Source: Macrococcus epidermidis | GTDB taxonomy: Bacteria > Bacillota > Bacilli > Staphylococcales > Staphylococcaceae | NCBI RefSeq assembly: GCF_003259695.1 | Contig: NZ_PZJH01000001.1 | Location: 186,001 to 250,000, forward strand | Reading direction: 5' to 3' | DNA length: 64,000 bases | Part shown: in pieces, positions 8,204 through 17,378 of the stretch | How the letters are laid out: each line of letters opens with the position of its first letter | Numbering within the stretch: position 1 is the stretch's first letter | The notes under the pieces: model-generated | The model's input: only the letters and a program-made list of their open reading frames with translations | Database searches by the model: none | Told to the model about the DNA's origin: nothing | Made by a program: the position numbers and the translations under genes

Positions 8204-8623
8204 CTATTCATATGTGACATTGTCTACTATTTTCTTGCTATATGCCATAAGTTTTTTATAGTCTTCAGCTTCTAATTTACTTGCTTTAAACATTTGTAGA
8301 GGCACTTTATATAAATCTTTGACTAATGATTCACCTTCCTCAGTCAGTTGAATCATCACGATACGTTCATCCGCATCACTTCTATGACGAGAGACGATAC
8401 CACGTGCTTCCATCTTTTTTAAGATGGGAGTAATCGTTCCAGATTGAAATGCCAGGCGTTCACCAAGTTGAAGAACCGGCATCACTTTTTCTTCATGCAA
8501 TACCATTAATACGAGATAATGTTGGTAACTTAATTGTTTGTCTTTTAATAAATTTCGATTATAAAATTTAATAATCTCACGCTGCGCAAGATACATTTGA
8601 TAGTCTAACGAATTTTGTGGCAT
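8204..8623 (-). CDS. MarR family transcriptional regulator, cysteine-free MgrA/SarZ relative
   Basis: This 139-residue winged-helix regulator has the MarR layout: a dimer helix at the N-terminus (Y-L-A-Q-R-E-I-I-K-F-Y), recognition-helix region S-G-T-I-T-P-I-L-K-K-M-E near residues 66-77, and wing S-D-A-D-E-R-I-V-M-I. It resembles the OhrR/MgrA/SarZ branch, but tyrosine replaces the redox-sensing N-terminal cysteine and the protein has no cysteine at all. Thiol-based sensing therefore seems excluded. It lies upstream of uppP in the same orientation after a separate terminator. Its target is unknown. The start ATG follows AAGGAG. Confidence 0.87.
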   Translation of the reverse strand: MPQNSLDYQMYLAQREIIKFYNRNLLKDKQLSYQHYLVLMVLHEEKVMPVLQLGERLAFQSGTITPILKKMEARGIVSRHRSDADERIVMIQLTEEGESLVKDLYKVPLQMFKASKLEAEDYKKLMAYSKKIVDNVTYE

Positions 8624-8729
8624 AAATGCTCCTTAAAGGTGTGGTGTAAATAATAGATTTATTATATCACTTATTGAATCAGAAATATAATAAAAATCAC
8701 TTTTTTCACTATGAAAAAGTGAAATAAAA

Positions 8730-8753
8730 ATACAACTCACGTGTGAGTTGTAT
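8730..8753. terminator. Perfect palindrome terminator after uppP
   Basis: A 24-bp palindrome, ATACAACTCAC-GT-GTGAGTTGTAT, is followed on the minus strand by TTTTAT. It sits just after the uppP stop codon. A second inverted repeat (TCACTTTTT/AAAAAGTGA) lies beside it at about 8697-8722. Confidence 0.85.
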
Positions 8754-8764
8754 AAAAAGTATCG

Positions 8765-9619
8765 TTAAATTCCATGTCCAATGCCGAATCCGTAATATAA
8801 AATTGCGATGACAGCAACTAATACTAAACGGTAAATTGCGAAAGGAATTAATTTAACACGATTGATTAAATTTAAGAATAATTGAATGGATAATACACCG
8901 AAAATAAATGCAGCGATGAAACCTACGATATAGAACATAATCTGATTGCTCTGGATATAATCGATATTGCTGATTAAACTTTTAGCACTTGCCGCAAACA
9001 TAATGGGTACTGCCATAATAAAAGTAAAGTCACTTGCTGCTTTATGATTCATCTTCAACAGAACACCTGTAGAAATAGTAGAACCTGACCTAGAGAAACC
9101 TGGCCACAATGCTAAACATTGTGCGATACCGATAATTAATGCATTTTTGTAACTGATTTCATCTACTGTTGTTGGATTAGGGACTTTCTTAGCATAAAGA
9201 TCTGCAGCGATCATTAGGAATGCCCCTAATGCTAAACCGATTAATACAGTTGGTACAGAAAATAAATGCTCATCGATAAAATCATCAAATAATAGACCCA
9301 TAATTCCTGCAGGTAATAACCCGATAAAGACATGTAATAAATTTAGTTTTTTTCCGGATGGATGTGGTGTTTTATCTTTTTCAAGATGAAACATTTCTAA
9401 GAAACGATGACGGAAAATCCAGGCTGCTGCAAAAATTGAACCAAGCTGAATCACAATCTTAAATGTGTTTGCAGATTCCTGGCTGCCAAGTACTTGTTTT
9501 GTTTGTAACCACATATCATCAACAAGTATTTGATGTCCGGTTGATGATACGGGAGCGAACTCTGTTAATCCTTCAACGATACCAAGGATGAGCGCTTTAA
9601 TTAATTCGAAAAATTCCAT
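8765..9619 (-). CDS. uppP: Undecaprenyl-diphosphate phosphatase UppP (BacA)
   Basis: UppP is an integral membrane phosphatase that recycles undecaprenyl diphosphate to the monophosphate carrier used in peptidoglycan and teichoic acid synthesis; overproduction gives bacitracin resistance in other species. The 284 residues show both catalytic motifs: E-G-L-T-E-F-A-P-V-S-S-T-G-H near the N-terminus and P-G-F-S-R-S-G-S-T-I-S-T-G in the middle, with several membrane helices. I place the start at 9619, after AAAGGTGG; upstream in-frame codons lack a Shine-Dalgarno. The divergent cydD-like gene begins about 120 nt away, as beside bacA in S. aureus. Confidence 0.95.
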   Translation of the reverse strand: MEFFELIKALILGIVEGLTEFAPVSSTGHQILVDDMWLQTKQVLGSQESANTFKIVIQLGSIFAAAWIFRHRFLEMFHLEKDKTPHPSGKKLNLLHVFIGLLPAGIMGLLFDDFIDEHLFSVPTVLIGLALGAFLMIAADLYAKKVPNPTTVDEISYKNALIIGIAQCLALWPGFSRSGSTISTGVLLKMNHKAASDFTFIMAVPIMFAASAKSLISNIDYIQSNQIMFYIVGFIAAFIFGVLSIQLFLNLINRVKLIPFAIYRLVLVAVIAILYYGFGIGHGI

Positions 9620-9712
9620 GAGTGAACCACCTTTAATATACTTTTTAAATTCTATAAAATTATAGCATAATCCGTCAGAATGCACTATTTATACTTAATG
9701 AAGAATAAATGC

Positions 9713-9718
9713 TATAAT
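9713..9718 (+). promoter_or_regulatory. Extended -10 promoter for the CydDC-like operon
   Basis: TGC-TATAAT (TG at 9710-9711) lies only 7 nt before the GAGGAGG Shine-Dalgarno, so the transcript would have a very short 5' leader. No good -35 is seen, as is usual for extended -10 promoters. Confidence 0.6.
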
Positions 9719-9737
9719 GCATTCGAGGAGGGATTAT

Positions 9738-11324
9738 GTGAAATTTTTAACACAACTCACTAAACCATTTATCGGTATTCATATACTGTTATTCATTTTA
9801 AGTATCATGTTAAGTGTCATTATCATTACGCAAAGTTTAGAAATTGGTAAAGTCATTGATTTTATTTTAACAAACCACCAATATCAAATCTCTCAGACTT
9901 TAGTTGTAATTTTATTGATATTAGTCTCCAGAGCAGTCATCCAGTCTCTAATAAAGTACAGTGGACATCTGTTAAGTCATAAGATAAAAAATAAATTAAG
10001 AAACAGGATTTTATTTAAAAATAATGATGCAGGTGAACTGATGAATTTTAGTCAGCAGGGGGTGGAAGGAGTTCATCCATTTTTTGCAGATTATTTACCA
10101 CAAGTATATAAATCGATGTTAATTCCATTGATGATCATCTTATTTTTATTTAACTTTCATTACCAAACAGCACTGATTATGTGTATCACAGCGCCTTTTA
10201 TACCGATATTCTATGTTATTATCGGTATCAATACTGCTAAAAAAGCAACGGATCAGATGCTTTCATTAAATCATTTTTCAAATTATTTTTTAAATGTCAT
10301 GAAAGGAATTATGACAATTAAACTATTTAAATATGATGATAAAGCGATGGGGAAAATTGAAGATTACTCCGTACAGTACAAAGATAATACAATGAAAATA
10401 TTAAAGACGGCATTTTTATCTACGTTGATGCTTGAGTTTGTCTCTATGTTATCCATCGGTATCATTGCTCTGGAAATTGGATTATCACTCATCGTATTTA
10501 AAACAGTATCATTTTATGTGGCGGTAGTTGTGCTTATGTTAGCACCTGAATTTTACAATGCCTTAAAAGATTTAGGGCTCGCATTTCATACAGGTAAACA
10601 ATCAAGTGGTTACGGTGACCTTATTGAATCTTCGTTAGATGAACAGGTGCAGACAACAAATATTTCGTATCACCAAAAAAACACAATCGCATTTAACAAT
10701 ATGAAAGTGAGGTACCCAGATAGTGATTATCTATTATCTATCGATACTGAAATACCGATGCATCATTATGTAATTGCAGGACCGAGTGGCGCTGGTAAAT
10801 CAACGCTTGCTAAAGTGATTGCTCAGCTGCAGTATGCAACAGGTGAAATGAAATTACCTGAATATTTGAAAGATAATATCGTCTATTTATCTCAGGACCC
10901 GATTATATTAAACACATCGATAATGAATAACATTACGATGTTTCAGCATATCGACGAGAATATTGTGTATCAGTATGCAGAACAATTAAAATTACATGAC
11001 TTGTTTAAGAATATGCCTGAAGGATACGATACCATCATCGGTCAAGGTGCCCGACAATTATCGGGTGGCGAAGCAAGACGATTAATGTTACTGAGAGTCT
11101 TCGTTCAACCTAAAGCACTCGTTATCTTTGACGAACCGACAGCGATGTTAGATATAGACAGTGAACACATCATAAATGAAGCAATCAATAAACTTAAAGA
11201 CATAAGTACTGTATTTGTTATTGCACATAATAAAAATACGATAGAATCAGCATCTCATGTAGTGCGCGTGAAAAATGGTCAAGTAAGTATACATGACAAA
11301 GTGAAAGTTTCGGAGGTGATATAG
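9738..11324 (+). CDS. cydD: ABC exporter subunit, CydD-like (membrane plus ATPase)
   Basis: This fused membrane/ATPase half-transporter is one partner of a CydDC-type heterodimer, a family that exports cysteine or glutathione to the outside in E. coli and supports cytochrome bd assembly. About five to six membrane helices occupy residues 1-280. The ATPase has Walker A G-P-S-G-A-G-K-S-T, signature L-S-G-G-E-A-R-R and Walker B L-V-I-F-D-E-P-T. The start is GTG 9738 after GAGGAGG; an in-frame ATG at 9717 precedes that site. The gene ends in a TAGTG overlap with the next. No cydAB genes are in the window, so the exported substrate here is inferred. Confidence 0.82.
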   Translation: MKFLTQLTKPFIGIHILLFILSIMLSVIIITQSLEIGKVIDFILTNHQYQISQTLVVILLILVSRAVIQSLIKYSGHLLSHKIKNKLRNRILFKNNDAGELMNFSQQGVEGVHPFFADYLPQVYKSMLIPLMIILFLFNFHYQTALIMCITAPFIPIFYVIIGINTAKKATDQMLSLNHFSNYFLNVMKGIMTIKLFKYDDKAMGKIEDYSVQYKDNTMKILKTAFLSTLMLEFVSMLSIGIIALEIGLSLIVFKTVSFYVAVVVLMLAPEFYNALKDLGLAFHTGKQSSGYGDLIESSLDEQVQTTNISYHQKNTIAFNNMKVRYPDSDYLLSIDTEIPMHHYVIAGPSGAGKSTLAKVIAQLQYATGEMKLPEYLKDNIVYLSQDPIILNTSIMNNITMFQHIDENIVYQYAEQLKLHDLFKNMPEGYDTIIGQGARQLSGGEARRLMLLRVFVQPKALVIFDEPTAMLDIDSEHIINEAINKLKDISTVFVIAHNKNTIESASHVVRVKNGQVSIHDKVKVSEVI

Positions 11325-12946
11325 TGCGCTATATTTCAAAAATGACAAGAAAATCACTTATCATCGCTATAATCATAGGAACGATTGGTGGTCTCACTGC
11401 AATCGGGATGTTCAGTCTTAGCGGGCTAATGTTGTCAAAGAGTGCCTATCAAGTACCGCTCTATACTTTAATGACGTTAGTAGCGACTATTAAATTATTT
11501 GGCGTCGTCCGTGCGATCTGTAAATATTTCGAACGTCTCATTAGTCATGAAGCTACATTTGAAATGTTAAAAGATGTGCGTGTAACAACTGTGCGTCATC
11601 TACTCGAAAACTTTATAACAATTCATTCAAAATATCATTTATCAACATTATTAAATCGCACTGTAAATGATGTTGAGAAACTACAGAATCTTCTGCTCAG
11701 AGTCATTTATCCACCTGTCATCGCTATGATTACTACAGTAATTGTAACTTGTATTTATGCTCAGTATAGTATATATGCAGTTATCGTATTATTTATTGCG
11801 ATGTTGTTATTAACCATATTATTGCCGACTGTGATTACAAGATTTTTAAAAAGGGTAGTGAATAAAAAAATAGAAGCAACAAATCAATTTGAACATCACC
11901 TTTTAGATTATCATCTTGCCCAGGAAGCACTGGCAGTATTTGATAAATCGGATAATTATCAGCAACAGCTTGTACAAAAACAACGCAATATGGAACAGGC
12001 AATTAAGAAAGAACATAGTATCATTATCCTGTATGATTTTTTATTAAATCTTATCGCGATGATTGCTATATTTTTAGTAATATATGTAATGATGTTTGAT
12101 CCAACCCGAAATACACTGATGTATTTAAGTATCGTAATGGTAGCGATAACACTTTTTGAAATGAGTATTCCTATGATTCACTATCCATATCATAAAGTAG
12201 AAACGGACCAATCGATTAATCATCTTGACACATTGAATGAACGCGTCCACTATCAAAATATAGAAGAAAAGGTTCATACAATACAGCTCGCAGATGTAAT
12301 CGTCGATCAACGCCTTTCTAATATTAATATGACTGTTCATCAGGGTGAATTTGTGGGTATCGCCGGGCAAAGTGGTGCAGGTAAAACTACGTTATTAAAA
12401 ACGATGCTTGGATTAGAAAAAATTAAAGGTGATTATTTATTAAATGGAAAGATGATAAAAACACCGGCTAATCTTTTACAGATGTTTAATGTAATGGAAC
12501 AGCATAATCATTTTATCAATGGAACTGTTGCAGAAAATATGTTTGTAGATGTAAATCCTCATCAGTTAAATCAGCTTTTAGAACAATTTCAATTGCCATT
12601 TAACAGTGAAACAATGATACACTCATTTGGCGAGAATTTATCAGGTGGAGAAAAGAAACGATTACATTTTATACGCATGATTTTACGCAATAAAGATGTC
12701 TGGATAATGGACGAACCATTTAATGGTGTTGATAAAGCGAATCAGAAGATTATGCTTGATTATTTAAATCAATTACAATCAACAACGATTATAATGGTTT
12801 CGCATGATTTATCGGTATTTAATCATTGTGATAAGCTTTATCTCATTGAGGATGGGCAAATGATTGAAGAGGGTGCAGGATCTTTATTACACGAACAAAA
12901 TTCAAGGTTTTATCAGTTACTTCAGCAACAATTGTTATCAGTATAA
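11324..12946 (+). CDS. cydC: ABC exporter subunit, CydC-like (membrane plus ATPase)
   Basis: This 540-residue protein is the second half of the CydDC-like transporter. Six hydrophobic helices span residues about 10-290. The ATPase shows Walker A G-Q-S-G-A-G-K-T-T near 349, signature L-S-G-G-E-K-K-R near 439 and Walker B V-W-I-M-D-E-P-F. Its GTG start overlaps the stop of the upstream gene by one base, showing tight translational coupling and equimolar synthesis. No terminator hairpin is evident downstream. Confidence 0.82.
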   Translation: MRYISKMTRKSLIIAIIIGTIGGLTAIGMFSLSGLMLSKSAYQVPLYTLMTLVATIKLFGVVRAICKYFERLISHEATFEMLKDVRVTTVRHLLENFITIHSKYHLSTLLNRTVNDVEKLQNLLLRVIYPPVIAMITTVIVTCIYAQYSIYAVIVLFIAMLLLTILLPTVITRFLKRVVNKKIEATNQFEHHLLDYHLAQEALAVFDKSDNYQQQLVQKQRNMEQAIKKEHSIIILYDFLLNLIAMIAIFLVIYVMMFDPTRNTLMYLSIVMVAITLFEMSIPMIHYPYHKVETDQSINHLDTLNERVHYQNIEEKVHTIQLADVIVDQRLSNINMTVHQGEFVGIAGQSGAGKTTLLKTMLGLEKIKGDYLLNGKMIKTPANLLQMFNVMEQHNHFINGTVAENMFVDVNPHQLNQLLEQFQLPFNSETMIHSFGENLSGGEKKRLHFIRMILRNKDVWIMDEPFNGVDKANQKIMLDYLNQLQSTTIIMVSHDLSVFNHCDKLYLIEDGQMIEEGAGSLLHEQNSRFYQLLQQQLLSV

Positions 12947-13071
12947 AATAATATATTAATAATACTCTTATTCATAACCAAGATTATAACTTTTGAAATA
13001 AAATATTGTTATATAAATTAAATATTTGAATCATTTTATGATATGATGAAATAAATAAAAGGAGGTACATC

Positions 13072-13908
13072 ATGAACAAGATTGCTTGGGTAACTGACAC
13101 GTCATCAGGCTGTATAATAGGTGAAAAAGATACATTTGTAGTGCCGATGGGTGTTATTTTGAACGAAAAACATTATCAGGATCAGGCAGAATTATCTGTA
13201 GAAGAATTTTATACCTTGCTTAAAGAATATGGTGATGGTGCAAAAACGACTCAACCTAATTTTAAGGCGATTCACGATGTGTATGAAGAAATTGAAAAGT
13301 TAGGATATACGCATATCATCGCAATACATCCTTCTAGTAAACTTACTGGATCATTTCAAAGCTCAGTGATAGCGAGCCAAGAAGTGAATATCACTTCAGC
13401 AGTAATTGATAGTAAGATTGGTAGCTATCCGATAAAAGCAATGATTGAAGCTGGTAAAGAGATGAATGCTGAAGGTAAATCATTCGAAGAAATTGTGGAA
13501 ACTTTAAAAAGATATGCTGAAGATGCAGTATTAGTATTAAATCCTAAAAATTTAGATCAAATGAAGAAAAGTGGTCGAGTGTCAAAAACACAAAGTTTTA
13601 TGGCTGGATTATTAAATATTCATTTAGTATTACAATTTGAAGATGGCAGTATATATCCGGTAGATAAAGTAAGAACGAAGAAAAAAGTAGTAGATGCTGT
13701 AAAAAAGCAGGTTGAGAAAAATCTTGCTGAATTTAAACCGAAAGAAATTTGTGTTGTATATGCTGGCGACAAAGAGGAAGCAAATATTTATATCGAGTGG
13801 TTAAGAGAAGCGTATCCTGAAATTAATATCGTTAGTGAAATATTAGTACCTGTAGCAGGTGTACATTTAGGATATGGGACAATTGGTATCTCATGGATTA
13901 AACGATAA
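13072..13908 (+). CDS. DegV family fatty-acid-binding protein
   Basis: DegV proteins bind one fatty acid; FakB members hand it to the kinase FakA for phosphorylation and membrane lipid synthesis. This 278-residue protein has the N-terminal V-T-D-T-S-S-G, a T-T-Q-P segment near residue 61, S-S-K-L-T-G-S-F-Q-S-S near residue 90, L-x-x-M-K-K-S-G-R-V-S near 168 and G-V-H-L-G-Y-G-T-I-G at the C-terminus. It is not clearly FakB1 or FakB2, so I give no symbol. The start has AAAGGAGG. It converges on mgrA with a shared terminator. Confidence 0.9.
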   Translation: MNKIAWVTDTSSGCIIGEKDTFVVPMGVILNEKHYQDQAELSVEEFYTLLKEYGDGAKTTQPNFKAIHDVYEEIEKLGYTHIIAIHPSSKLTGSFQSSVIASQEVNITSAVIDSKIGSYPIKAMIEAGKEMNAEGKSFEEIVETLKRYAEDAVLVLNPKNLDQMKKSGRVSKTQSFMAGLLNIHLVLQFEDGSIYPVDKVRTKKKVVDAVKKQVEKNLAEFKPKEICVVYAGDKEEANIYIEWLREAYPEINIVSEILVPVAGVHLGYGTIGISWIKR

Positions 13909-13912
13909 TAAA

Positions 13913-13947
13913 ATACCGAGCACAAATTCTAAATTTGTGTTCGGTAT
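13913..13947. terminator. Bidirectional terminator between degV-like gene and mgrA
   Basis: A 16-bp stem (ATACCGAGCACAAATT with AATTTGTGTTCGGTAT, one G-U pair) and a 3-nt loop sit between the convergent stops. Confidence 0.82.
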
Positions 13948-13953
13948 CTTCAT

Positions 13954-14391
13954 TTATTCTTGTTCTCGTAAGCTGTGGATTAATTTATTCAATAACTTAC
14001 CGAATTCATTATATTCATCATCAGTAAATTGAGAAACTTCTTTTAATATATCTGTAGCACCTTCAAGGTGTGATTGAATTTCTTTGCTTTTATCTGTAAG
14101 ATGGACAAATACTTCACGTTGATCTAATTCTGAACGTACACGCATAATTAAACCATTCGTTTCCATACGTTTTAGTAACGGTGAAATTGTACCTGTATCT
14201 AATGAAAGTTCAGTGACTAATTTTTTCACGTTAACTGGAGATGATGTCCAAAGTATTTGTAAAACAAGATACTGTGGGTAGGTTAGGTTATATTGCTTAA
14301 AGATTTTGTTGGAATAATATCGGTTTACTTGTCTTTGCGCGTTGTATAAGCTAAAACAAAGCTGATTGTCTAGCTTGAAATGTTCTGTCAT
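13954..14391 (-). CDS. mgrA: MarR-type global regulator MgrA
   Basis: MgrA in S. aureus is a redox-responsive winged-helix regulator of autolysis, capsule, efflux and surface proteins. The N-terminus here matches it nearly residue for residue: [18 protein letters not shown], including the sensor Cys12. The DNA-binding segment [12 protein letters not shown] and wing R-S-E-L-D-Q-R-E-V are also present. Length is 145 residues against about 147 in S. aureus. The start ATG follows AGGAGG. The region upstream up to 14642 is AT-rich and contains the divergent promoters. Confidence 0.95.
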   Translation of the reverse strand: MTEHFKLDNQLCFSLYNAQRQVNRYYSNKIFKQYNLTYPQYLVLQILWTSSPVNVKKLVTELSLDTGTISPLLKRMETNGLIMRVRSELDQREVFVHLTDKSKEIQSHLEGATDILKEVSQFTDDEYNEFGKLLNKLIHSLREQE

Positions 14392-14642
14392 TTTGTGCCT
14401 CCTATATATGTATGCTAAACAATTAATGTCATGTAAAGGTATATATCTTAATATCAGTATACTCTATAAACACGAAATAACCTAATTTGTTCTTAATTAA
14501 CATATTATATTTACAAACATTTTTCAAGCTAATTTACAATCTTTTTGTATGTAAATTGTTAATATGTTCAAAGGTCTATACTTATTACATAAATAAGTCT
14601 TTAAATACAATACATATTATTTATATAATGGAGATGAATATT

Positions 14643-15551
14643 TTGAATCAAGAGAGAAAAATGAATATTTTAATTATAAGTGGATTTTTGGGAAGCGGAA
14701 AAACAACTTTACTTGCGCAAATCATAAAAAAGAATCAAAACAAAAAAATTGCTATCCTTATGAATGAATTAGGTGGTTTTAATATTGATTCTAAAATTCT
14801 TGGTGAGGAAACACCATATAATGAATTATTGAATGGATGTATATGCTGTGATCTTAAAAGTGATGTTGCAATTCAAATTAATGACCTCTATCATCGTCAT
14901 CATCCTGAACTTATTATTATAGAAGCAACAGGAGTGGCTCATCCTGTAGAAATATATGATGCATGTACCGAACCAACAGTGACTAAAATTGCTCAAGTTT
15001 TAAATATAACAACGATTCTGGATTGTTCAAGATTTTTGGATCGTAATAAATTCTCATACACTGTGAAGCATTTAATGGAAGAACAAGTGAAATATGCACA
15101 TGTTGTCATATTAAATAAGATGGATTTAGTCACTGAAGATGAGCAGCAACAAATTATTCAGCAAGTAACAGACCTAAATCCAAAAGCAAAGCAGATACAA
15201 ACTACGTATTGTGCCTTAGACACAGCACAGCTTGAATATTATGGTGCTCATATTGATGCACATAACCATATGCATCACGGTATACAATCAATCGTATATG
15301 AGTTTAGTGGTGCAATAGACGCACGACAATTCGTAGAGTGGCTGAGAACTTTACCGGATGAAATTCTTCGGATTAAAGGATTTATAAAATTTAGAGAAAA
15401 CCCTACACAGGTTGTGCTCTTCCAATATGCATATGGCATACCTCAATACGAAGAAGAAATGATGAATTTGCCATTAAAGTTAGTCATTATCGGTGAACAA
15501 CTAAATAAAGAAAAGTTATTAAATCAATTAGATCTATTACAATTTGGATAA
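14643..15551 (+). CDS. COG0523 (CobW/YciC-like) GTPase, metal chaperone family
   Basis: G3E GTPases of this family use GTP hydrolysis to deliver metals, often zinc. The 302 residues show a P-loop G-F-L-G-S-G-K-T-T, the family metal motif G-C-I-C-C near residues 77-81, the guanine-specificity motif N-K-M-D and a CobW C-terminal domain. A His-rich patch (A-H-N-H-M-H-H-G) near residue 208 fits metal handling. I choose TTG 14643, 9 nt after GGAG; ATG 14661 is an alternative. I saw no convincing Zur box, so zinc control is not shown. An aldo/keto reductase follows after 18 nt. Confidence 0.85.
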   Translation: MNQERKMNILIISGFLGSGKTTLLAQIIKKNQNKKIAILMNELGGFNIDSKILGEETPYNELLNGCICCDLKSDVAIQINDLYHRHHPELIIIEATGVAHPVEIYDACTEPTVTKIAQVLNITTILDCSRFLDRNKFSYTVKHLMEEQVKYAHVVILNKMDLVTEDEQQQIIQQVTDLNPKAKQIQTTYCALDTAQLEYYGAHIDAHNHMHHGIQSIVYEFSGAIDARQFVEWLRTLPDEILRIKGFIKFRENPTQVVLFQYAYGIPQYEEEMMNLPLKLVIIGEQLNKEKLLNQLDLLQFG

Positions 15552-15569
15552 AAGACGGGGGAATACGTT

Positions 15570-16436
15570 ATGGAAATGTCTAAAGTAGTTCAGGGATTTT
15601 GGAGATTGAATACATGGCAATATAATAAGGAAGCTTTAAATAGATATTTACATGAGCTCATTGAACTAGGCGTAACTACGATGGACCACGCTGACATTTA
15701 TGGAGACTATACGTGCGAAACGATTTTTGGTGATGCGCTAAGCTTAACGCCGGAACTAAGAAAGAAAATGCAGATCGTTACGAAATGTGGTATTGTGCTA
15801 AGATCAAAGACAATGCCACAATTTGATTTTCATAAATATGACTATAGTAAAGCGCATATTGAAGCATCTGTTGAAAGAAGTTTGAAAGAACTTAAGGTGG
15901 ATGAAATTGATCTATTATTATTACATCGCCCCTCTCCATTACTTGATGCTGAAGTTGTGGCTGGAACTTTAAAGCAGTTACAACAAAAAGGTTATGTGAA
16001 ACAATTTGGCGTTTCAAATTTTAAAGCACATCAGTTTGACCGTTTAAATCAAGCAATGCAGCATGAAGGATTGTCACTTGATTATAATCAGGTTGAATTA
16101 TCACCACTCAACCTTGAAAATATCGAAGATGGCACATTAGAAACGATGAAGGCAAAGCAAGTTGATATTATGGCTTGGAGCCCACTGGCAGGTGGAAAAA
16201 TATTTGAAACCGGAAAAGTTCAGACTGTATTAAATGGTATTGCAAATCAATACAACACAACAGTTGATGATATTGCATATCGTTTCATTAATCATTTGCC
16301 ATACAATATACATCCGATTGTCGGTTCGCAAAGTTTAGAACGCACGAAAGTTGCTTTACAAGCACAAAATCACAGTCTGACTGATAATGAATGGTTTATG
16401 ATCTATACCGCAGCATTAGGCAGAGATATTCTGTAA
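15570..16436 (+). CDS. Aldo/keto reductase (YdhF-like)
   Basis: This 288-residue NADPH-dependent oxidoreductase of the TIM-barrel AKR superfamily shows the catalytic set: Asp and Tyr in D-H-A-D-I-Y-G near residues 38-44, Lys in V-T-K-C-G near 71-75, and His in L-L-L-H-R-P. The C-terminal cofactor segment is P-I-V-G-S-Q-S-L-E-R-T. It reduces aldehydes or ketones; the substrate is unknown. The start follows GGGGGA. It is closely linked to the COG0523 gene and ends at a strong terminator. Confidence 0.88.
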   Translation: MEMSKVVQGFWRLNTWQYNKEALNRYLHELIELGVTTMDHADIYGDYTCETIFGDALSLTPELRKKMQIVTKCGIVLRSKTMPQFDFHKYDYSKAHIEASVERSLKELKVDEIDLLLLHRPSPLLDAEVVAGTLKQLQQKGYVKQFGVSNFKAHQFDRLNQAMQHEGLSLDYNQVELSPLNLENIEDGTLETMKAKQVDIMAWSPLAGGKIFETGKVQTVLNGIANQYNTTVDDIAYRFINHLPYNIHPIVGSQSLERTKVALQAQNHSLTDNEWFMIYTAALGRDIL

Positions 16437-16454
16437 ATAAAGTATGCTAGAAAT

Positions 16455-16494
16455 AAAAAAACGTATGTTGTTAACTGACAACATACGTTTTTTT
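16455..16494 (+). terminator. Terminator after the aldo/keto reductase
   Basis: An 11-bp stem ACGTATGTTGT/ACAACATACGT with a 6-nt loop is flanked by A and T runs. Confidence 0.9.
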
Positions 16495-16510
16495 ATATCT
16501 ATTCATAAAC

Positions 16511-16533
16511 TATGACCGTTTTATGACGTTTTA
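16511..16533. promoter_or_regulatory. Candidate FruR operator (direct repeats)
   Basis: TATGAC occurs at 16511-16516 and 16522-16527, 11 bp apart and each followed by CGTTTT or GTTTT. One helical turn between direct repeats fits a DeoR-family site. It lies about 50 bp upstream of the fruR -35 box. Binding is inferred. Confidence 0.4.
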
Positions 16534-16575
16534 TAAGAAAATTAATTTATCATGAATGATTTTGGATGAAAAAGA

Positions 16576-16604
16576 TTGACTTTGATGTTCGGATAAATTA
16601 AGAT
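16576..16604 (+). promoter_or_regulatory. SigA promoter of the fru operon
   Basis: TTGACT at 16576-16581 and TAAGAT at 16599-16604 are separated by exactly 17 bp, upstream of the fruR Shine-Dalgarno at 16617. Confidence 0.7.
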
Positions 16605-16630
16605 ATGAGTGTATTCAAGGAGGGATGAAC

Positions 16631-17368
16631 GTGCTAACGATTAAAAGACATGAAACCATCCTTAATCTATTAGAGGCACATGATGTGATATCACTACAGT
16701 TACTGATGGATGTAACTTCAAGTAGTGAATCAACGATTCGCAGAGATTTATCTACATTAGAAAATGAAGGCAAACTTATTCGTGTCCATGGTGGTGCGAA
16801 GAAACTTACTGAAAAACATAGAGATATTGCGTTTTCAGTCAAATCGACGACCAAAGTAGAAGAAAAAAATGAAATTGCAAAAATTGCTGCTTTACAAGTC
16901 AAAGATCATGATTGTATCTATTTAGATGCTGGTAGTTCAACATTAGCGATGATTCCGTATTTATCACAGCAACACATTACCGTTGTTACGAATGGTGCAA
17001 CACACGTTCCGCAGCTTGTTGATAAAGGGATAGAAGTTTATATGATTGGTGGATTTATTAAAAAAGATACATATGCATCTATCGGTGTTCAGGCAATTGA
17101 AAATTTAAAGCAATTCAGATTTGATAAAGCTTTTATGGGCGCAAACGGTATCCACATTCAACATGGATTATCTACACCGGATATTGAAGAAGCGTATATA
17201 AAGCAACTTGCTGTGAAAATTGCACAGAAATCTTTTTTTCTCATAGATGATTCAAAATTTGATGAATATACATTTGCTAAAATTTGTGATCTGGAAAAAG
17301 GAAAGACCATTATTATTACGAATGCGCAAAATGAGAAGACTAAGCCCTATGAAAAATACTTAATATAA
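16631..17368 (+). CDS. fruR: DeoR-family fructose operon repressor FruR
   Basis: FruR controls fructose uptake genes in response to a sugar phosphate, probably fructose-1-phosphate. The 245-residue protein has the DeoR helix-turn-helix signature T-I-R-R-D-L-S-T-L-E near residues 35-44 followed by V-H-G-G-A. A C-terminal sugar-phosphate isomerase-like domain contains Y-L-D-A-G-S-S-T-L-A and D-D-S-K-F-D. I choose GTG 16631, giving M-L-T-I-K-R-H as in staphylococcal FruR; ATG 16625 directly abuts the AAGGAGGG Shine-Dalgarno. The gene is first in fruR-fruK-fruA. Confidence 0.92.
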   Translation: MLTIKRHETILNLLEAHDVISLQLLMDVTSSSESTIRRDLSTLENEGKLIRVHGGAKKLTEKHRDIAFSVKSTTKVEEKNEIAKIAALQVKDHDCIYLDAGSSTLAMIPYLSQQHITVVTNGATHVPQLVDKGIEVYMIGGFIKKDTYASIGVQAIENLKQFRFDKAFMGANGIHIQHGLSTPDIEEAYIKQLAVKIAQKSFFLIDDSKFDEYTFAKICDLEKGKTIIITNAQNEKTKPYEKYLI

Positions 17369-17378
17369 AGGAGCACAT

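Noticed and set aside
14400-14642. A possible Zur or OhrR site between mgrA and the COG0523 gene
   Set aside because: Only short AT-rich inverted repeats are visible and none matches the known consensus well.
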